Source: Pictodentalium vernedei (taxonomy: Eukaryota > Mollusca > Scaphopoda > Dentaliida > Dentaliidae). Taken from it: DNA of 64,000 nucleotides. The stretch is taken from the NCBI GenBank assembly GCA_031216915.1, contig CM062292.1, positions 70,312,956 to 70,376,955 on the forward strand, given 5' to 3'. The notes beneath the pieces are model-generated. The model was not told the origin of the DNA. It made no database searches and worked only from the letters and a program-made list of their open reading frames with translations. The position numbers were made by a program, and so were the translations under genes. Of the stretch, positions 9,658-20,267 are shown one piece after another (position 1 is the first letter of the stretch; every line of letters starts with the position of its first letter).

Positions 9658-10300
9658 TCTATTTATCATATGACTCGTCCGTTTTGTTCACTTTAAAACA
9701 TTTGATATTTTGTTTTCATATTAATCGGCGATAAATAACGCCTTCCGTCAATTTCATTGGTCAATTTCAAAACTGGACAATTTGATTGGCTAAAGAAAAT
9801 ACAACTGGGTCACATTTGCATAATTTCAGGAGGGAGAATGTACGTTATCTGTCCTATTTAGGGTGGGTTATATTGTATTATTTTTTTACCTACAAGAAAA
9901 ACGCCATTCATTTTTTCTTATATTTTCACTTTTTGCTTCCAAAACATAGGTTATGACCCTTCATTGGAACGAGCTCGTTCCAATGAGGGGTCATAACCTA
10001 TGTTTTGGAAGCAAAAAATGAAAATGTTTAGTTGTACGAGAATGTTTTTTCCAAGTGTTGTCTGCAACTCAAGTTAGGTGATGGGTTAAAAAGTCATACT
10101 AAGTGGATAATTTGTGCGTGGGTGTGCCATATGATAAATAGAATATGAAATGAGTGTTTTTCTCATATAATATTTATGAAACTCGTCCACATTTCCCACT
10201 TGGGCTCGCGCGCCAGAGGCTCGCCAAAACGGAAAATTCTTAGACTCGTTTCATAAATATTATAGGAGAAAAACACTCATTCCATATCCTCTATTTAATT
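9658..10300. mobile_element. Composite repeat: hairpin element with a nested TTAA MITE, copy 1
   Basis: An inverted pair CTATTTATCATATGAC (9659) / CATATGATAAATAG (10130) encloses a host part and the MITE at 9878-10089. It is followed by a second hairpin, 10144-10295 (GAGTGTTTTTCTCATATAAT and complement, with CTCGCGCGCC in the loop). The same assembly recurs at 31150-31715 and 42350-43085, so it moved or was copied as a unit. Confidence 0.6.
9878..10089. mobile_element. TTAA-type hairpin MITE, family 3, copy 1
   Basis: Right end is GATGGGTTAA; the left TTAATCC end is decayed to TTATTTTTTTACC. Core TTCCAAAACATAGGTTATGA with the CATTGG/CCAATG arm state; loop lost, so arms meet at GAACGAGCTCGTTC. 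Confidence 0.65.
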
Positions 10301-10319
10301 CAAACAGTTCCAATAATTG

Positions 10320-10860
10320 TTCACAGACGATACTCCAGCAGGTTGTCACAGGAGTCGTCAGTGAGGATGATAAACAGTGTATCTGGGGTATATGCAAAAC
10401 CAGCCTGCAGAGAGACAAAATTTCAAAGGAAGCAGTGTGCAATAGACTTGAAACACAACCAATACCTAGTGAGATTTAGGACCAATATGATATTGAGAAT
10501 ATGCTCATTGCACCAGATTTGCCTTCATGAAGATTGTCATCCTTCCCCAGAGTGGAGAATATGACATTCGAGGTAATGTGGTTAATGTACCAGCAGACAT
10601 AACTAAAGTGAGCTCAGTTTTACCATGAGCCACTACAAATTCTGGACTACTTCCACTGAAACTGAAAAAGAAGCTGCAGTACGAAGGCCACGTAGCACAC
10701 CAAGTCATGCGTCCAATATCAGTAGAAAATGCCCCGTTATAGCTGAAAAAGACCAATCCTCTGTATATGGCCTGAGTGCCAGCGCGAAAAGAAAGAACGA
10801 AGGCCTCAGACCTCGAATATTATCCTTCCGCGATGGCACAAGTGCCATATCGATTAACCC
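10320..10860 (+). pseudogene. Helentron DUF6570-like domain
   Basis: Two plus frames give LQQVVTGVVSEDD (near 10345) and then ENMLIAPDLPFMKIVILPR (10496-10552), followed by a valine-rich VNVP-type segment near 10580. Such 'PFMKI..LPRG' and 'VNVP' motifs mark the domain before the Rep region of Helitrons. Frame changes near 10480 and 10560 and a stop near 10620 break it. Role in the element is unknown. Confidence 0.65.
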
Positions 10861-11020
10861 ATTCACACACGCGTGTCGTTCTGTGTTTATTACAGGCCTT
10901 CACGTCTGTAAAAGCAATTATTAGAAGGACACTCAGCAATCCATTTGACAACTACCAACAAAAAGAACACATTTGCGAGGGGAACTCGTGTTACTATTTT
11001 GTAATTTGCGAGGGGAACCC

Positions 11021-11424
11021 GCGGAAAATGAAAATCTGTTCCGTGCACATGTGCGGAGAGGAAATCGTTGATGGACTTTAAATAGAAGCGGTATTTCACT
11101 GGAATTTTCTACAGATCGGGCACCGCAATTACAATTTGAATAGCTAGCGAGAGATAAAAGTATTAACACGGATTGTCCTCGCAAATTTGGTTGTTCTTTT
11201 CGTTGATAGTTCGCCCACCCAGTTCCAATGTGTTCTATGTGCCTACTGGCACATAGAACACATTGGAACTCAGGGGACGATTTTCAGCTATCACCAGCGA
11301 TTCAAATTGTAATTTCGTTGCACAATTTGGAGAAAATTCCAGTGTAATTTCGCTTCTACTTAAAAATAGTTCGTCAACTTTTTCCGTTCCGCACATATGT
11401 GTGGAACAGATTTTCATTGTCCGC
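11021..11424. mobile_element. Foldback MITE inserted in the Helentron
   Basis: Ends GCGGAAAATGAAAATCTGTT and complement, arms continuing for ~80 bases with mismatches. The centre 11224-11266 is a hairpin, CCAATGTGTTCTATGTGCC and complement. Just outside, TTTGCGAGGGGAAC is directly repeated at 10972 and 11006. Family unknown. Confidence 0.65.
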
Positions 11425-11444
11425 ATGGTTTAGTGTTGCTGTAG

Positions 11445-12390
11445 ATGGGGACTTCACAGAACAGGCGTGCAATGAAAAATGATATTAGCAAAGCAATGAA
11501 GAAATCAAAATCTAGAACTCTCAATGGCAATCGCATGAATGCGGGTGACTTAATCAGCCCAGATACCTCGCAAAATATGTTCAAATATGATGACGCATAC
11601 GAGATCTTCAATACAGTCAGCAGCATAGTAATAGATGAAAATGGAAATGCTTGCAAAGATAAGAAATGGATGGAGTTTTACACTTTTTCTCTTCAATACA
11701 GTCAGCAGCATAGCAATAGATGAAAATGGAAATGCTTGCAAAGATAAGAAATGGATGGAGTATAACACTTTTTCTCACACTAGCAATTGCTGACTCTTCT
11801 GTTCGGAAATTATTCAGGTGGTATGTCAACTGTATGTGCAGGTTTTCACAGTTGAAGATGTTGAGAACATGGACTGACCTAAAATGTGGCACTGGCTTCG
11901 GAAGAACCCGAGTATGGCAACAAGATATGAACAACATATGTCTGATCTGTTCTTCAACACAGTCATTCTTGCAGATCCACATCCCCTGGGAAAGATTACT
12001 GAATGGGAAGTCAGAGTAGAGTTCCAGTTACGAAGACCACCCCACTGGCATACAGATATGAGGATGCACCCTGTTTAGATAAAGACACTCAGGCAGATAT
12101 AGTGGCCTTTATAGATCGGTACGTTAGCTGTTCAGTTCCAGATGAGCAAGATACTAAATTATGCAATCTTGTAACCAAACCTCAGATACACAGTCATATT
12201 AGAACTTGCAGAAAAAACGGCCATTCTTACAGGTATGGTTTCCCAAAGCCACCATCACCATGGACGATGCTATCACACATTCCTGGGGGAAATGCTTCTA
12301 CTCAAAAAAGGAGAGACAAACGCAATCATGAAAATGGTGTAGTATATCATAACACAAGAGGACCTTCCAGATTCTATGTCTTTCGCTGAT
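11445..12390 (+). pseudogene. Helentron Rep (HUH endonuclease) domain
   Basis: Conserved blocks in order: NAGDLISPDTSQNMFKYDDA (near 11545), DPHPLGKITEWEVRVEFQLR (11977-12036), PPHWH at 12037-12051 (the HUH metal-binding motif), DIVAFIDRYVSCSVPDE (near 12095) and THSHIRTCRKNGHSYRYGFP-like residues (12185-12245). The HUH motif keeps both His. Rep nicks and joins the DNA strand during rolling-circle transposition. There are frame changes near 11885 and 12050, and an 83 bp tandem duplication at 11607-11777 replaces part of the N-terminal half. Inactive. Confidence 0.8.
11607..11777. repeat. ~83 bp tandem duplication inside the Rep region
   Basis: TTCAATACAGTCAGCAGCAT starts at 11609 and again at 11692; both copies run through AAGATAAGAAATGGATGGAG to CACTTTTTCT. 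Nearly identical, so recent. Confidence 0.8.
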
Positions 12391-12495
12391 TTCTACATAA
12401 TTCGGGAGTTTCTGAAGGGAAATACCTCAATGCTTTGCAGGTTGCTGTTGAACGACATGGTGTAGTTATGAAGAGAACGCTGAAAGAGAAAAACG

Positions 12496-12719
12496 TTAAC
12501 CCTTTAACCAACGTAACGGTCAAAAATGACCAGCGCTATTCACAAAAAATCGCAAATTAATTTTCATTATTTTTTCACTTTTTGTCTCAAAAACATAGGT
12601 TATGACCGTTCCAGTGAGGGTAATAACCTATGTTTTTGAGAAAAAAATGAAAAAAATATTGTTATTCAATAATTTTGTTTGCAAGTGTTGTCTGCTTTTT
12701 ATGTTAGGTAAAGAGTTAA
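12496..12719. mobile_element. TTAA-type hairpin MITE, family 1, in the Helentron
   Basis: TTAACCCTTTAACCAACGTA to TTAGGTAAAGAGTTAA. The left arm of the core is deleted (GGTTATGACCGTTCCAGTGA), leaving a short hairpin. It splits a Helentron segment: coding resumes right after it with NNYNPDLLKGWRANM at 12719. Confidence 0.75.
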
Positions 12720-13039
12720 TAACTACAACCCTGATCTGCTGAAAGGTTGGCGGGCAAACATGTATATACAGAGCTCTAGACACACTGGACCAAAGTCGAC
12801 ATCTAAAAAGATATCTGGAACGTTAAAGCATCACATGTCGAACAAGAACGGCAAGACATATCACCTGTGCTAATGGATCCGGATTTTCAGTCATTCAACC
12901 CTGGATCAGATGATGAACTCTAACCAAGTGAACTTGAAACAAGCGAATTCTTTGAGTGTAGTTCACTATCAACAAAGCCATAAACATTCGAGTACACGTC
13001 ACATAAATTATCGCCATCACAGTATTCCTCCTTGGCAGA

Positions 13040-14600
13040 GTCCCTGAATGACAATCAGCGCCAGTTGCATGACTTCATAAGAGAATGGTGCTGGGGACAC
13101 AGGCTTTCGGGTATTACAAATGAGAAATCAAAACCATTTATATATTCCTCAGTGGTGGTAGCAAATCAGGCAAATCACACACCATAAATGCGATGTACCA
13201 GGTAGTAATTCATGCTCTTCAAGGTTCAGGTACGAACCTAGATGAAATTGCATCATTGCTGACTGCTTCAACAAGCTGCACAGCATTTAATATAAGGGGA
13301 ACAACTGTCCAATCTGCACTGAAGCTACCCGGCAGTGATTGTAAGGGGTTCCACAAACAACCCCCAGGGCAGCTTAATACACTAAGAACTAAACATATCA
13401 AACTCAAATTGCTGATCATTAACCCTTTACGCAACGTAACGATCAAAACCGGCCACCGCTGTTCACAAAAATCACCAATTAATTTTCATTATTTTTTTCA
13501 TTTTTTGTCTCAAAAAAAAACATAGGTTATGACCCCTCTTTGGAACGAGCTTGTAGAGCTCGTTCCAAAGAGGAGTCAAAACCTATGTTTCTGAGACAAA
13601 AAATTAAAAAAATAGTTATTCAAGAAGTTTGTTTGCAAGTATCATCTGTTTTTCATGTTAGGTAAAGGGTTAATGAAATATTCGTGACAGGTTCAGAGAC
13701 TCTTCTTCACACTGAAAAATGTCTTCAACAAATATTTGGCATGCAACTGACTGACACAAATACTAATTTTTGCGGAGTATCACGACTTGTTGTTGGAGAT
13801 CTGTTGCAGCTACCATCCGTGGGTCAGTCTTGAGAATTCACACTCACCAGTGATGACAGTATGACATTGATATATGGATATCCATGGGGTATCAATTTGT
13901 TACTACTTGAATTGACTGAAGTTCACAGACAGAACGGCGATCCAGAGTTTTCAGACATCCAAAATCGCATTCGAAATGGTGAACCAGATTCTTATGATAT
14001 TCAAAAATTATGCACTAGGATTGTTCAGCCTCAGACCCCGTGTATCCACGTGATGTTCTCCACACAATTCCTTCAAACTGGTAGGTTAATGAATATAACA
14101 TCAACAAATTATTGTACCCGGGCAATAGACTCATACAGATAGATGCGAAGGATGTTCTTGATATCAAGTTCATGTCACGCAATATCAACTTGCAACAAGA
14201 TAGGTGGTTTATATAAGATCCTAAAGATTGCTGTTCCAGTTCGAGTTTCATTGACGACAAATGTAGACTTGTCTGATGGTCTCGTCAACAGTGCACAGTG
14301 TTTTGTGGTTGGATTTGAACTCACAAATGAAGCACTAAAATGGACAATTTTCGTCAAATGATAATGTCGGAAAGAAAGCTCGGGGGATGATGACTCGGCC
14401 AAGGAAGGTGAATATGAAGTTCAAAGATGCTGTTCCAATACATGCTCATGTGAGTCGATTCTCTGTGAAGGTGACAAACACTCTATATGTTCCCCGCTGT
14501 CAGTATCAATTGGCGTTGTGCTTGGCGTCGACCATGCACAAAGTGCAAGAACATACCTGATGAGCCACACAATTTTTACTGCAGCAGGTGTCATTTCTCT
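13040..14600 (+). pseudogene. Helentron Pif1-type helicase domain
   Basis: Starts with a DNQRQLHDFIREWCWG segment (about 13048), then a Walker A-like GGSKSGKS at 13154-13177, then CTAFNIRGTTVQSALKLPG (13290-13333). After the nested MITE at 13419-13673 come a VVGDLLQLPSV-type segment (Walker B neighbour, near 13793), LTEVHRQNGDPEFSDIQNRI (13912-13971) and ASTMHKVQEHT (14526-14558), the C-terminal Pif1 motif. Walker A differs from GxxGxGKS only in spacing residues. The helicase would unwind the donor strand. Stops and frame changes occur at several points. Confidence 0.8.
13419..13673. mobile_element. TTAA-type hairpin MITE, family 1, in the helicase region
   Basis: TTAACCCTTTACGCAACGTA to GTTAGGTAAAGGGTTAA. 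Arm state CTTTGG/CCAAAG. Its left flank (13363-13418) is found again next to the MITE copy at 18960. Confidence 0.85.
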
Positions 14601-14778
14601 CACAGAAACAGAAAAGCACGTGAATCCAGACTTAATCAACTTGACCATGACAGATTTGTTTTGGTGTCTCAATATACTCAACGTAGTGTTGCTGCTATTA
14701 TCAGCAAAAAACCCTGCATCACAACAAAAGCTATTAACCTATTCTACAAAATATGAAAAGCCAATGACAAAAATGTTG

Positions 14779-15355
14779 GCTTTATACACCAACCGTGGTG
14801 AACACGCCAGCAATGGGATTTCAATAGTTGAAATTTACACCTACAGTGGGACTACATCCACGCTGACATTTGGTGACCTCGCCTTGAATGCAAACTTGTC
14901 TAAATTTATCACTTGTCGCCGAGTTAAAAGTGAAATGAAACCGGTAATCATTTATTACGTTGAATAAGTTTACCTCATAAAATACCATAAATTAACAAAC
15001 ATACGTTGTCTCATGCTAATAAAGCATCCATAACTCGAAAAAGTATGTTATTATGTTATTAACATGAAAAAGGCCCCGTAATTTGTGCGTTTCGTTTTAT
15101 ATTTTGTTTCGGCGATAAAATTGTCAGCGGAAGTACCGCCCGTCGGTACTCATGTAAACAAAAACAGATTCGCACGTGTGAATATTTATTTATTTAACAT
15201 TTAAACTCTTATTAATCTGACAATCATGGTATAAATAAAATATACCCAAATGTACCAAATGTTCACCACGAGTGGTGAATTGGTGTTAACCGCGCGCCAA
15301 AGGCTCGCGGTTAACACAACTTCACCACTCGTGGTGAACATTTGGTACACCAAGC
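14779..15355. mobile_element. TA-flanked repeat with terminal palindrome, family GCTTTATACACC, copy 1
   Basis: Begins GCTTTATACACCAACCG and ends TGGTACACCAAGC|TA; the ends are imperfect inverted repeats. The right part is a hairpin (AAATGTTCACCACGAGTGG and complement) with CGCGCGCC near the loop. Other copies at 34342 and 45802. It separates the helicase and endonuclease parts of the Helentron. Confidence 0.6.
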
Positions 15356-15364
15356 TAATATGGA

Positions 15365-15810
15365 TGCATTCTATACATGTCCCAGTGGAAGGCTTAGAAT
15401 CATTGGTTGTGAAGATAAAAATTGCAACTGAAACAATGATAATTGAATTTGTAACCATTTACAATCCACCGAAACAGACTTTGGGCCTGTTCTTGCAAAA
15501 ATTAACTAATCTCTTGACTCAACTTAAGAAGGAAAAACTTCCAATTATCATCACTGGGGACTTTAGTATTGACTTGCTACAACCAGAAAATGTCGAACAT
15601 GAATCCTTCATGAACTTTCTGAGTGTATTTAAATTACAACAACACATTAAAGTGTCTACACATAATAGGCTTGGTCTCCCGGACCACATTTATACAAGTG
15701 ATTCCATCGATGCTATGTCTACGGGAACTGTTAATGGCAATTTCAGTGACCAGCATTGTATCGTGTGTGTCAGCATCAATCTGACTCATCAACTTCTTCA
15801 TAAAATATGA
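15365..15810 (+). pseudogene. Helentron C-terminal apurinic-type endonuclease domain
   Basis: Open frame with VTIYNPPKQTLGLFLQKLT, then IIITGDFSIDLL (canonical GDFN has Asn where this has Ser), LPDHIYTSDS and NGNFSDQHCIV (canonical SDHH-type end changed to SDQH). This is the exonuclease-endonuclease-phosphatase fold also used by LINEs; attached downstream of a Pif1 helicase it marks Helentrons. The open frame that contains it (15250-15810) starts inside the nested repeat and is not the true start. An independent LINE fragment is the main alternative, but no reverse transcriptase follows. Confidence 0.7.
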
Positions 15811-17009
15811 TCAGAGTTTTTTTTTGTCATGCTAATTATCATGTTTCTACCAGGATATTGTGAATATAAACCCTTTTTACTAAGGAAGTGATGGCATGTG
15901 TCATTAACATTCTTCTAGAATTCTTGGTCAGCGGAACCAACATATTTAATAAATTTCGAAGAAATTCCCCCAACCCTTACATATGTAAAGTGTTATGCTT
16001 ATTCAAGAATCATCCGGACATCTTTCTGCAGAATATCTCATATTAAAATGTTAGTTGGACCATTGAAAAAAATATGTGTTCTCGGGGAATTATCCAACGG
16101 AAATTAATGAGGGACAGGGGCTTTTTATATTCATCAGTTATTTCAAAAAGTTAAACATACACCTCAAAAACATAAATTCGAAATTTGTGTCATTTTTAGA
16201 TATTTTATCTTTGATTTTATTTAAGAATTGAATGCAATTTTTATAATCTTTATTGGAGTATGAACGTGTGGGAATGGGTACAAATTATGTATGAATCCCG
16301 AATTATAATTACATTCCGTAACTGTTTAAACTACTTTTTCCCAAACAACAAAGCAGAAATACGAAATAAAACATGTACGAACGAATGAGGCAAAAAACCA
16401 CCCTCATACAAAAGACAAAGCGCACACCTCTGAGATGAGCGCTGTTTTTCGGCATTGACCCAAAATTGTCAAATTGCCGTCTTTCGCAACGAAACTTGGA
16501 ATGTTCAAAACAATTTTAACGGGCTTTATGCCACAGTTGGGAAATGTCACCAAAAAAAAACAGCAGCGGAGTTGATCACTGCGAGAGGTGCTAAAAGTTA
16601 AAAACCCACCCAAACACCGCCCGAATTACATTCTGTCAACTACTCTCTTCCGTAAATGCGGGTCAAAGTTCGATCAAATGTATTCATTGGAAAATGAATT
16701 ACATTTGGTCGTGACGTTTTCATCCAGCTGACCAATGGGAATTGAGTATTTATAATGTAATTATAAAGAAAAAGAGTCTTTGTAATTGCGATTCAAATGG
16801 TGAGGGAGACCCCGGAGAATACAGAATCTCATTATTAATGGCATTATTATGCCCCGACCTCTGAAAGAGGATTCCTGGGTATCTAGCCGAGACCTCTGTC
16901 CGTCTGTCCATCTTTCTGCCCATACAAATGTTATGAATTGTAATTGTAAATGGTAATATGGATCACCTTGGTATGCTTATAGACCAGCATGTTGAATAGA
17001 TATGCACAT
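15811..17009. other. No recognisable gene
   Basis: AT-rich DNA without a convincing frame. Around 16845-16920 there is a GCCCCGACCTCTGAAAGAGG hairpin-like block and a CCGTCTGTCCATC stretch of the kind seen in dispersed invertebrate repeats. Confidence 0.35.
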
Positions 17010-17261
17010 TTAACCCTTTACCCAACGCAGATGATATCAAAATTTATTATTTTAAATATCATTTTTTTAAAAATTTTTCTCACAATTTCATCCAGACCAT
17101 ATCATGTGACCCCCTCATTGGAACGAGCACGGCGAGCTCGTTCCAATGAGGGGTCACACGATATGATTGTGTTGAAATCGTTGAGAGAAATCATATTTTT
17201 TAGCTGCTGAATTTACATATTACGCAGGCTGGTGTGACCGATTAGTTGGATAAAGGGTTAA
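17010..17261. mobile_element. TTAA-type hairpin MITE, family 2
   Basis: TTAACCCTTTACCCAACGCA to AGTTGGATAAAGGGTTAA. Family 2 core reads ACCATATCATGTGACCCC; arm state CATTGG/CCAATG. Confidence 0.85.
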
Positions 17262-17399
17262 CAGGTTTTTTCCACTATTTTCACTAAAGTTGATGGACTT
17301 TGACTAATGACATTCTTGTATTATACAATCACTTTGCATAATATATCCATAAAACCAACGTCAGCTTCGAATCCTCTATGTTATCACAAGAGACCAGTA

Positions 17400-17800
17400 G
17401 TGAGAAACAGATATGCATATTAATAAGAGTTTATGGCTCTTTAATAATAATAGACTTCAGTCTGATGACATTTTAGTACTACTCTAATGTTTTGCATCAG
17501 ATTTCCAAATTGGTGCCTGCATTTGGTTTCCCTTTAGTGTTATGATAGATTAGTAGTAGAACAGATGTCCATATTAATTGAGCTTTGTCTGGCCATTTTT
17601 ACGGGAATTATGCCCTTGATATGACACGACTGCTGATAGTTTTATTGTAGTATGCAATTATTTTTCGTCATCTTCACAGCCAGATTTGATTCATTTCTGG
17701 GATGAGTCTCCAGTGTAAGCAGTAATGAAAGGCTAGTAATATGGAATAGATATGCATATAGATCAGAATTCACCTGCAGATCTTCAATAGAATCATGGTC
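17400..17800. repeat. Diverged tandem repeats, ~150-180 bp period
   Basis: AGATATGCATATTAAT-like starts recur at 17411, 17564 (AGATGTCCATATTAAT) and 17746, and once more at 17000 before the MITE. Each is followed by a similar GAG/CTTTGGCC-type sequence. Weak similarity; could be an old satellite or coincidence of AT-rich DNA. Confidence 0.3.
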
Positions 17801-17970
17801 CTCGATGGACTTAAGACTATTCACATTTTTTTTTAATTTGCTATCATTTCGCATTATCTGTGACAAAACGTCCCACATTACCTTTAAGGCTACTTCGAAC
17901 ATGCCGACGGGTCGGGGGCAGTAGCCAACGCTCTGCGTAGCCCTTGTTTGAGAATTGGTTACTTCTAATT

Positions 17971-18096
17971 AGCGTGCCATAAAAAGCCAAGTTTCCTTTC
18001 TAGCCTTTAATAAACGAAAACAACAGACAGCTCCCAGAGCTGTCTGTTGTTTAGGTTTATTAAAACTAACAAAAGGAACATTGGCTTTATTTTGTA
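17971..18096. repeat. Hairpin repeat with CAACAGACAGCT centre
   Basis: AAAAGCCAAGTTTCCTTT against AAAGGAACATTGGCTTTAT at the ends, with AACAACAGACAGCTC and complement at the centre. A half copy (AAGTTTCCTTTT...AAAACAACAGACAGCC) is present at 35175-35225 and 46637-46683. Confidence 0.5.
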
Positions 18097-18147
18097 GTGA
18101 TGTCATAATTTTTTCTCAATAATTACTTGTTTCTTAGAGGGAGCTTC

Positions 18148-18505
18148 CGGGAGCGCGGTGGCTCAGTGGTTACGGAATTGGACTTCAAACCGAAACGTCC
18201 ACGGTTCTCTCCCTGCCAAGGTTAACTGCATTGTGTCCTTGGACAAGGTACTTAATCCAGATTACCTACGTGGGGGAACGGTGACGCTCTGTACAAAGGC
18301 ATACTGCACGTTGATGGCACACTTGTCTTCAACCAATGCTAACCCTGCTTGTGTGGAGAGAGTACATTAGGGAGTCTGACAGTTGCTTGCTCGTCGTTGC
18401 TAAGTGGTTCTCTCCGGGTACTCCGGATTCCTCCACCCGTAAAACAGTCCCACATGATGTGACCCTGGCTGTCGAAAGTGTCATTAAACCCCAATACATA
18501 AACAA
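18148..18505 (+). mobile_element. tRNA-derived SINE
   Basis: Head GCGCGGTGGCTCAGTGGTTA is a Pol III A box; the B box is decayed (ACGGTTCTCTCCC). The body shares TTGTGTCCTTGGACAAGGTA, GGTTCTCTCCGGGTACTCCG and CCACCCGTAAAAC with the SINEs at 55.5, 59.6 and 61.9 kb. Its tail (GTGACCCTGGCTGTCG) matches the 5S-headed SINE at 61.9 kb rather than the tRNA-headed one at 55.5 kb. Confidence 0.8.
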
Positions 18506-18757
18506 CTGGACGTTCCTCGTCTAATAATGTTAAGGGAGATAACTTTATGGAAAGTCGATTTTCATGACGATAAAAAGTTAGGGGTGAGTGAAATGTTTCC
18601 AGACATATCGATATTTTTAGGAGTGAAAGTCTTCCAAATATTGCTTGAAAAGTGATAAAAATTACCTCAAACATGGATTTGTAGTTGCAATTTCTGACTA
18701 TCGAGAGCCTTAGTGGGATAATTTACATTCAAAAGGGGTGCTTAAATGGATTTATGC

Positions 18758-18894
18758 TTATTAATCCTTTCCCTAACATGAAAAGCGGACGACACTTGCA
18801 AAAAAAATTCTTGAATAACTCATTTTTTTATTTTTTGTTTCAAAAACATAGGTTATTACACCTCATGGGAACGATCTCGGCGAGCTCGTTCCAA
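18758..18894. mobile_element. Truncated TTAA-type MITE, family 1
   Basis: TTAATCCTTTCCCTAACATG, then the right-hand part of family 1 and the core (ATAGGTTATTACACCTCATG) up to CGAGCTCGTTCCAACT, where it stops abruptly at a piece of helicase-derived sequence. Confidence 0.65.
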
Positions 18895-18959
18895 CTACCC
18901 CCAGGGCAGCTTAATAAGAATAATAAGAACTAAACATATCAAACTCAAATTGCTGATCA
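18895..18959 (+). repeat. Copy of Helentron helicase flank
   Basis: CCCCCAGGGCAGCTTAATA, then AAGAACTAAACATATCAAAC up to TTGCTGATCA, repeats 13363-13418 immediately left of a family 1 MITE, exactly as there. The right side of the following MITE does not match the Helentron. Confidence 0.75.
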
Positions 18960-19201
18960 TTAACCCTTTATCCAACGTAACGACCAAAACCGGCCACTGC
19001 TGTTCACAAAAATCGCCAATTAATTTTCATTATTTTTTTCATTTTTTGTCTCAAAAATATAGGTTGTGACCTCTCTTTGGAACAAGCTCGTCGAGCTCGT
19101 TCCAACGAGGGTCATAACCTATGTTTTTGAGACAAATAATGAGTTATTCAAGAATTTTTTTTGCAAGTGTCGTCTGCTTTTCATGATAGGTAAAGGGTTA
19201 A
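18960..19201. mobile_element. TTAA-type hairpin MITE, family 1
   Basis: TTAACCCTTTATCCAACGTA to GATAGGTAAAGGGTTAA. Arms are mismatched here: CTTTGG on the left, CCAACG on the right. Confidence 0.8.
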
Positions 19202-19324
19202 AGGTGTTATGTGTTATAAAGTTCAAAACACTAGCGTTTGAACCTCTTTACAATTACCTGATGCAATAACAACGATCTAAAAAGGGAACTGTTCGATAAT
19301 ATCATATTGGTTCGGGACGTAATA

Positions 19325-19425
19325 GCGGTTACTTATTCCTAGTTCCTTATTCGACATTCGTTTTCAACGATACGAATGTTGAATAAAGAACTGGGAATAA
19401 GTAACGGTTGTCGCGTCTATTATTG
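19325..19425. repeat. Hairpin repeat
   Basis: Arms GTAATAGCGGTTACTTATTC and complement with two bulges, running to a CATTCGTTTTCAACGATACGAATG loop. Family unknown. Confidence 0.55.
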
Positions 19426-19647
19426 GTTCTTTGATTTCACATAAAAGGTTGCTTAGCTTGCTTTAGTGTTGCGAAAAAATCTTCGTTGTGTCCCTGATGG
19501 GAAATTCGATCCTCATTGAAAATGTATATTGTAAACACCAGCAGTTGTTGATTATTCCATCTGGCTGGTCGATCATATTGATAGTTTAGTTTTTGTTTTG
19601 ATCGCCTGCACCAGATAACAGACAGATGCTAACACGGTTCATTCCCT

Positions 19648-19715
19648 CTAGACCAATTCCTATTAGACCAACTCCCACTAGGTCAATTCCCAAAAGACCA
19701 ATTCCCCTTACACCA
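19648..19715. repeat. 15 bp minisatellite, about 4.5 copies
   Basis: Unit TAGACCAATTCCCAT with one to three changes per copy. Confidence 0.7.
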
Positions 19716-19804
19716 AACTGAGATGTTCTACTTCAACATAATTTCTCTCCTTTCCAAAATGAAGCTGCTATATTCGTATTAAATATCCGTTTTCCTAATT
19801 ACCC

Positions 19805-20054
19805 TCAACCCTTTACCGGAAAACTGGCCACAGCTATTCACAAAAATCGCCAATTAATTTTCATTATTTTTTTCATTTTTTGTCTCAAAAATATAGGTTG
19901 TGACCCCTCTTTGGAACGAGCTCGTCGAGCTCGTTCCAAAGAGGGGCCATAACCTATGTTTTTGAGGCAGGAAATGAAAAAAATAATGAAAATTAATTGC
20001 CGATTTTGAGAATACCGCTGGTCGTTTTTCCCGTTACGTTGGATAAAGGGTTAA
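19805..20054. mobile_element. TTAA-type hairpin MITE, family 1
   Basis: Left end TCAACCCTTTACC (TTAA changed to TCAA), right end GTTGGATAAAGGGTTAA. Arm state CTTTGG/CCAAAG with a clean GAGCTCGTCGAGCTC centre. Confidence 0.8.
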
Positions 20055-20267
20055 AACCTGCAGTTGGAAAATTTTGACTTGTTTGGGAGGGGTGGTAATT
20101 AAATTTCCCACTTGTTGGAAATTATGGAGTGGCAGTCGGAAATTTGCCTTCCAACGGAGGGAGTGCATTTGGAAATCTAGTGATGGACAAAATTCGAGAC
20201 CCCCCTATCCGAGACCTCATTTCAACGTCCCTGCCCGCGCGGCAGCTGCTAACTGTCTGAAACGTTA

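Larger units (their letters stand above)
7885..15810 (+). mobile_element. Degenerate Helentron (Helitron with C-terminal endonuclease), riddled by nested repeats
   Basis: Reading left to right on the plus strand, scattered frames give in order a basic repeat-rich N-terminus, a DUF6570-like domain, a HUH Rep domain, a Pif1-type helicase and an apurinic-type endonuclease. That is the domain order of Helentron proteins, which copy themselves by rolling-circle replication. The protein would be one long polypeptide; here it is cut by stops, frame changes, a large internal loss between about 12.75 and 13.03 kb, and at least seven inserted repeats (8184, 8756, 9081, 9658, 11021, 12496, 13419, 14779). 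Helentron ends are short and I could not locate them; the limits given are the outermost recognisable coding parts. Confidence 0.8.

Noticed and set aside
15250-15810. Independent LINE endonuclease gene
   Set aside because: The first 35 codons lie in a nested repeat, no reverse transcriptase follows, and the domain is in the correct place for a Helentron C-terminus.
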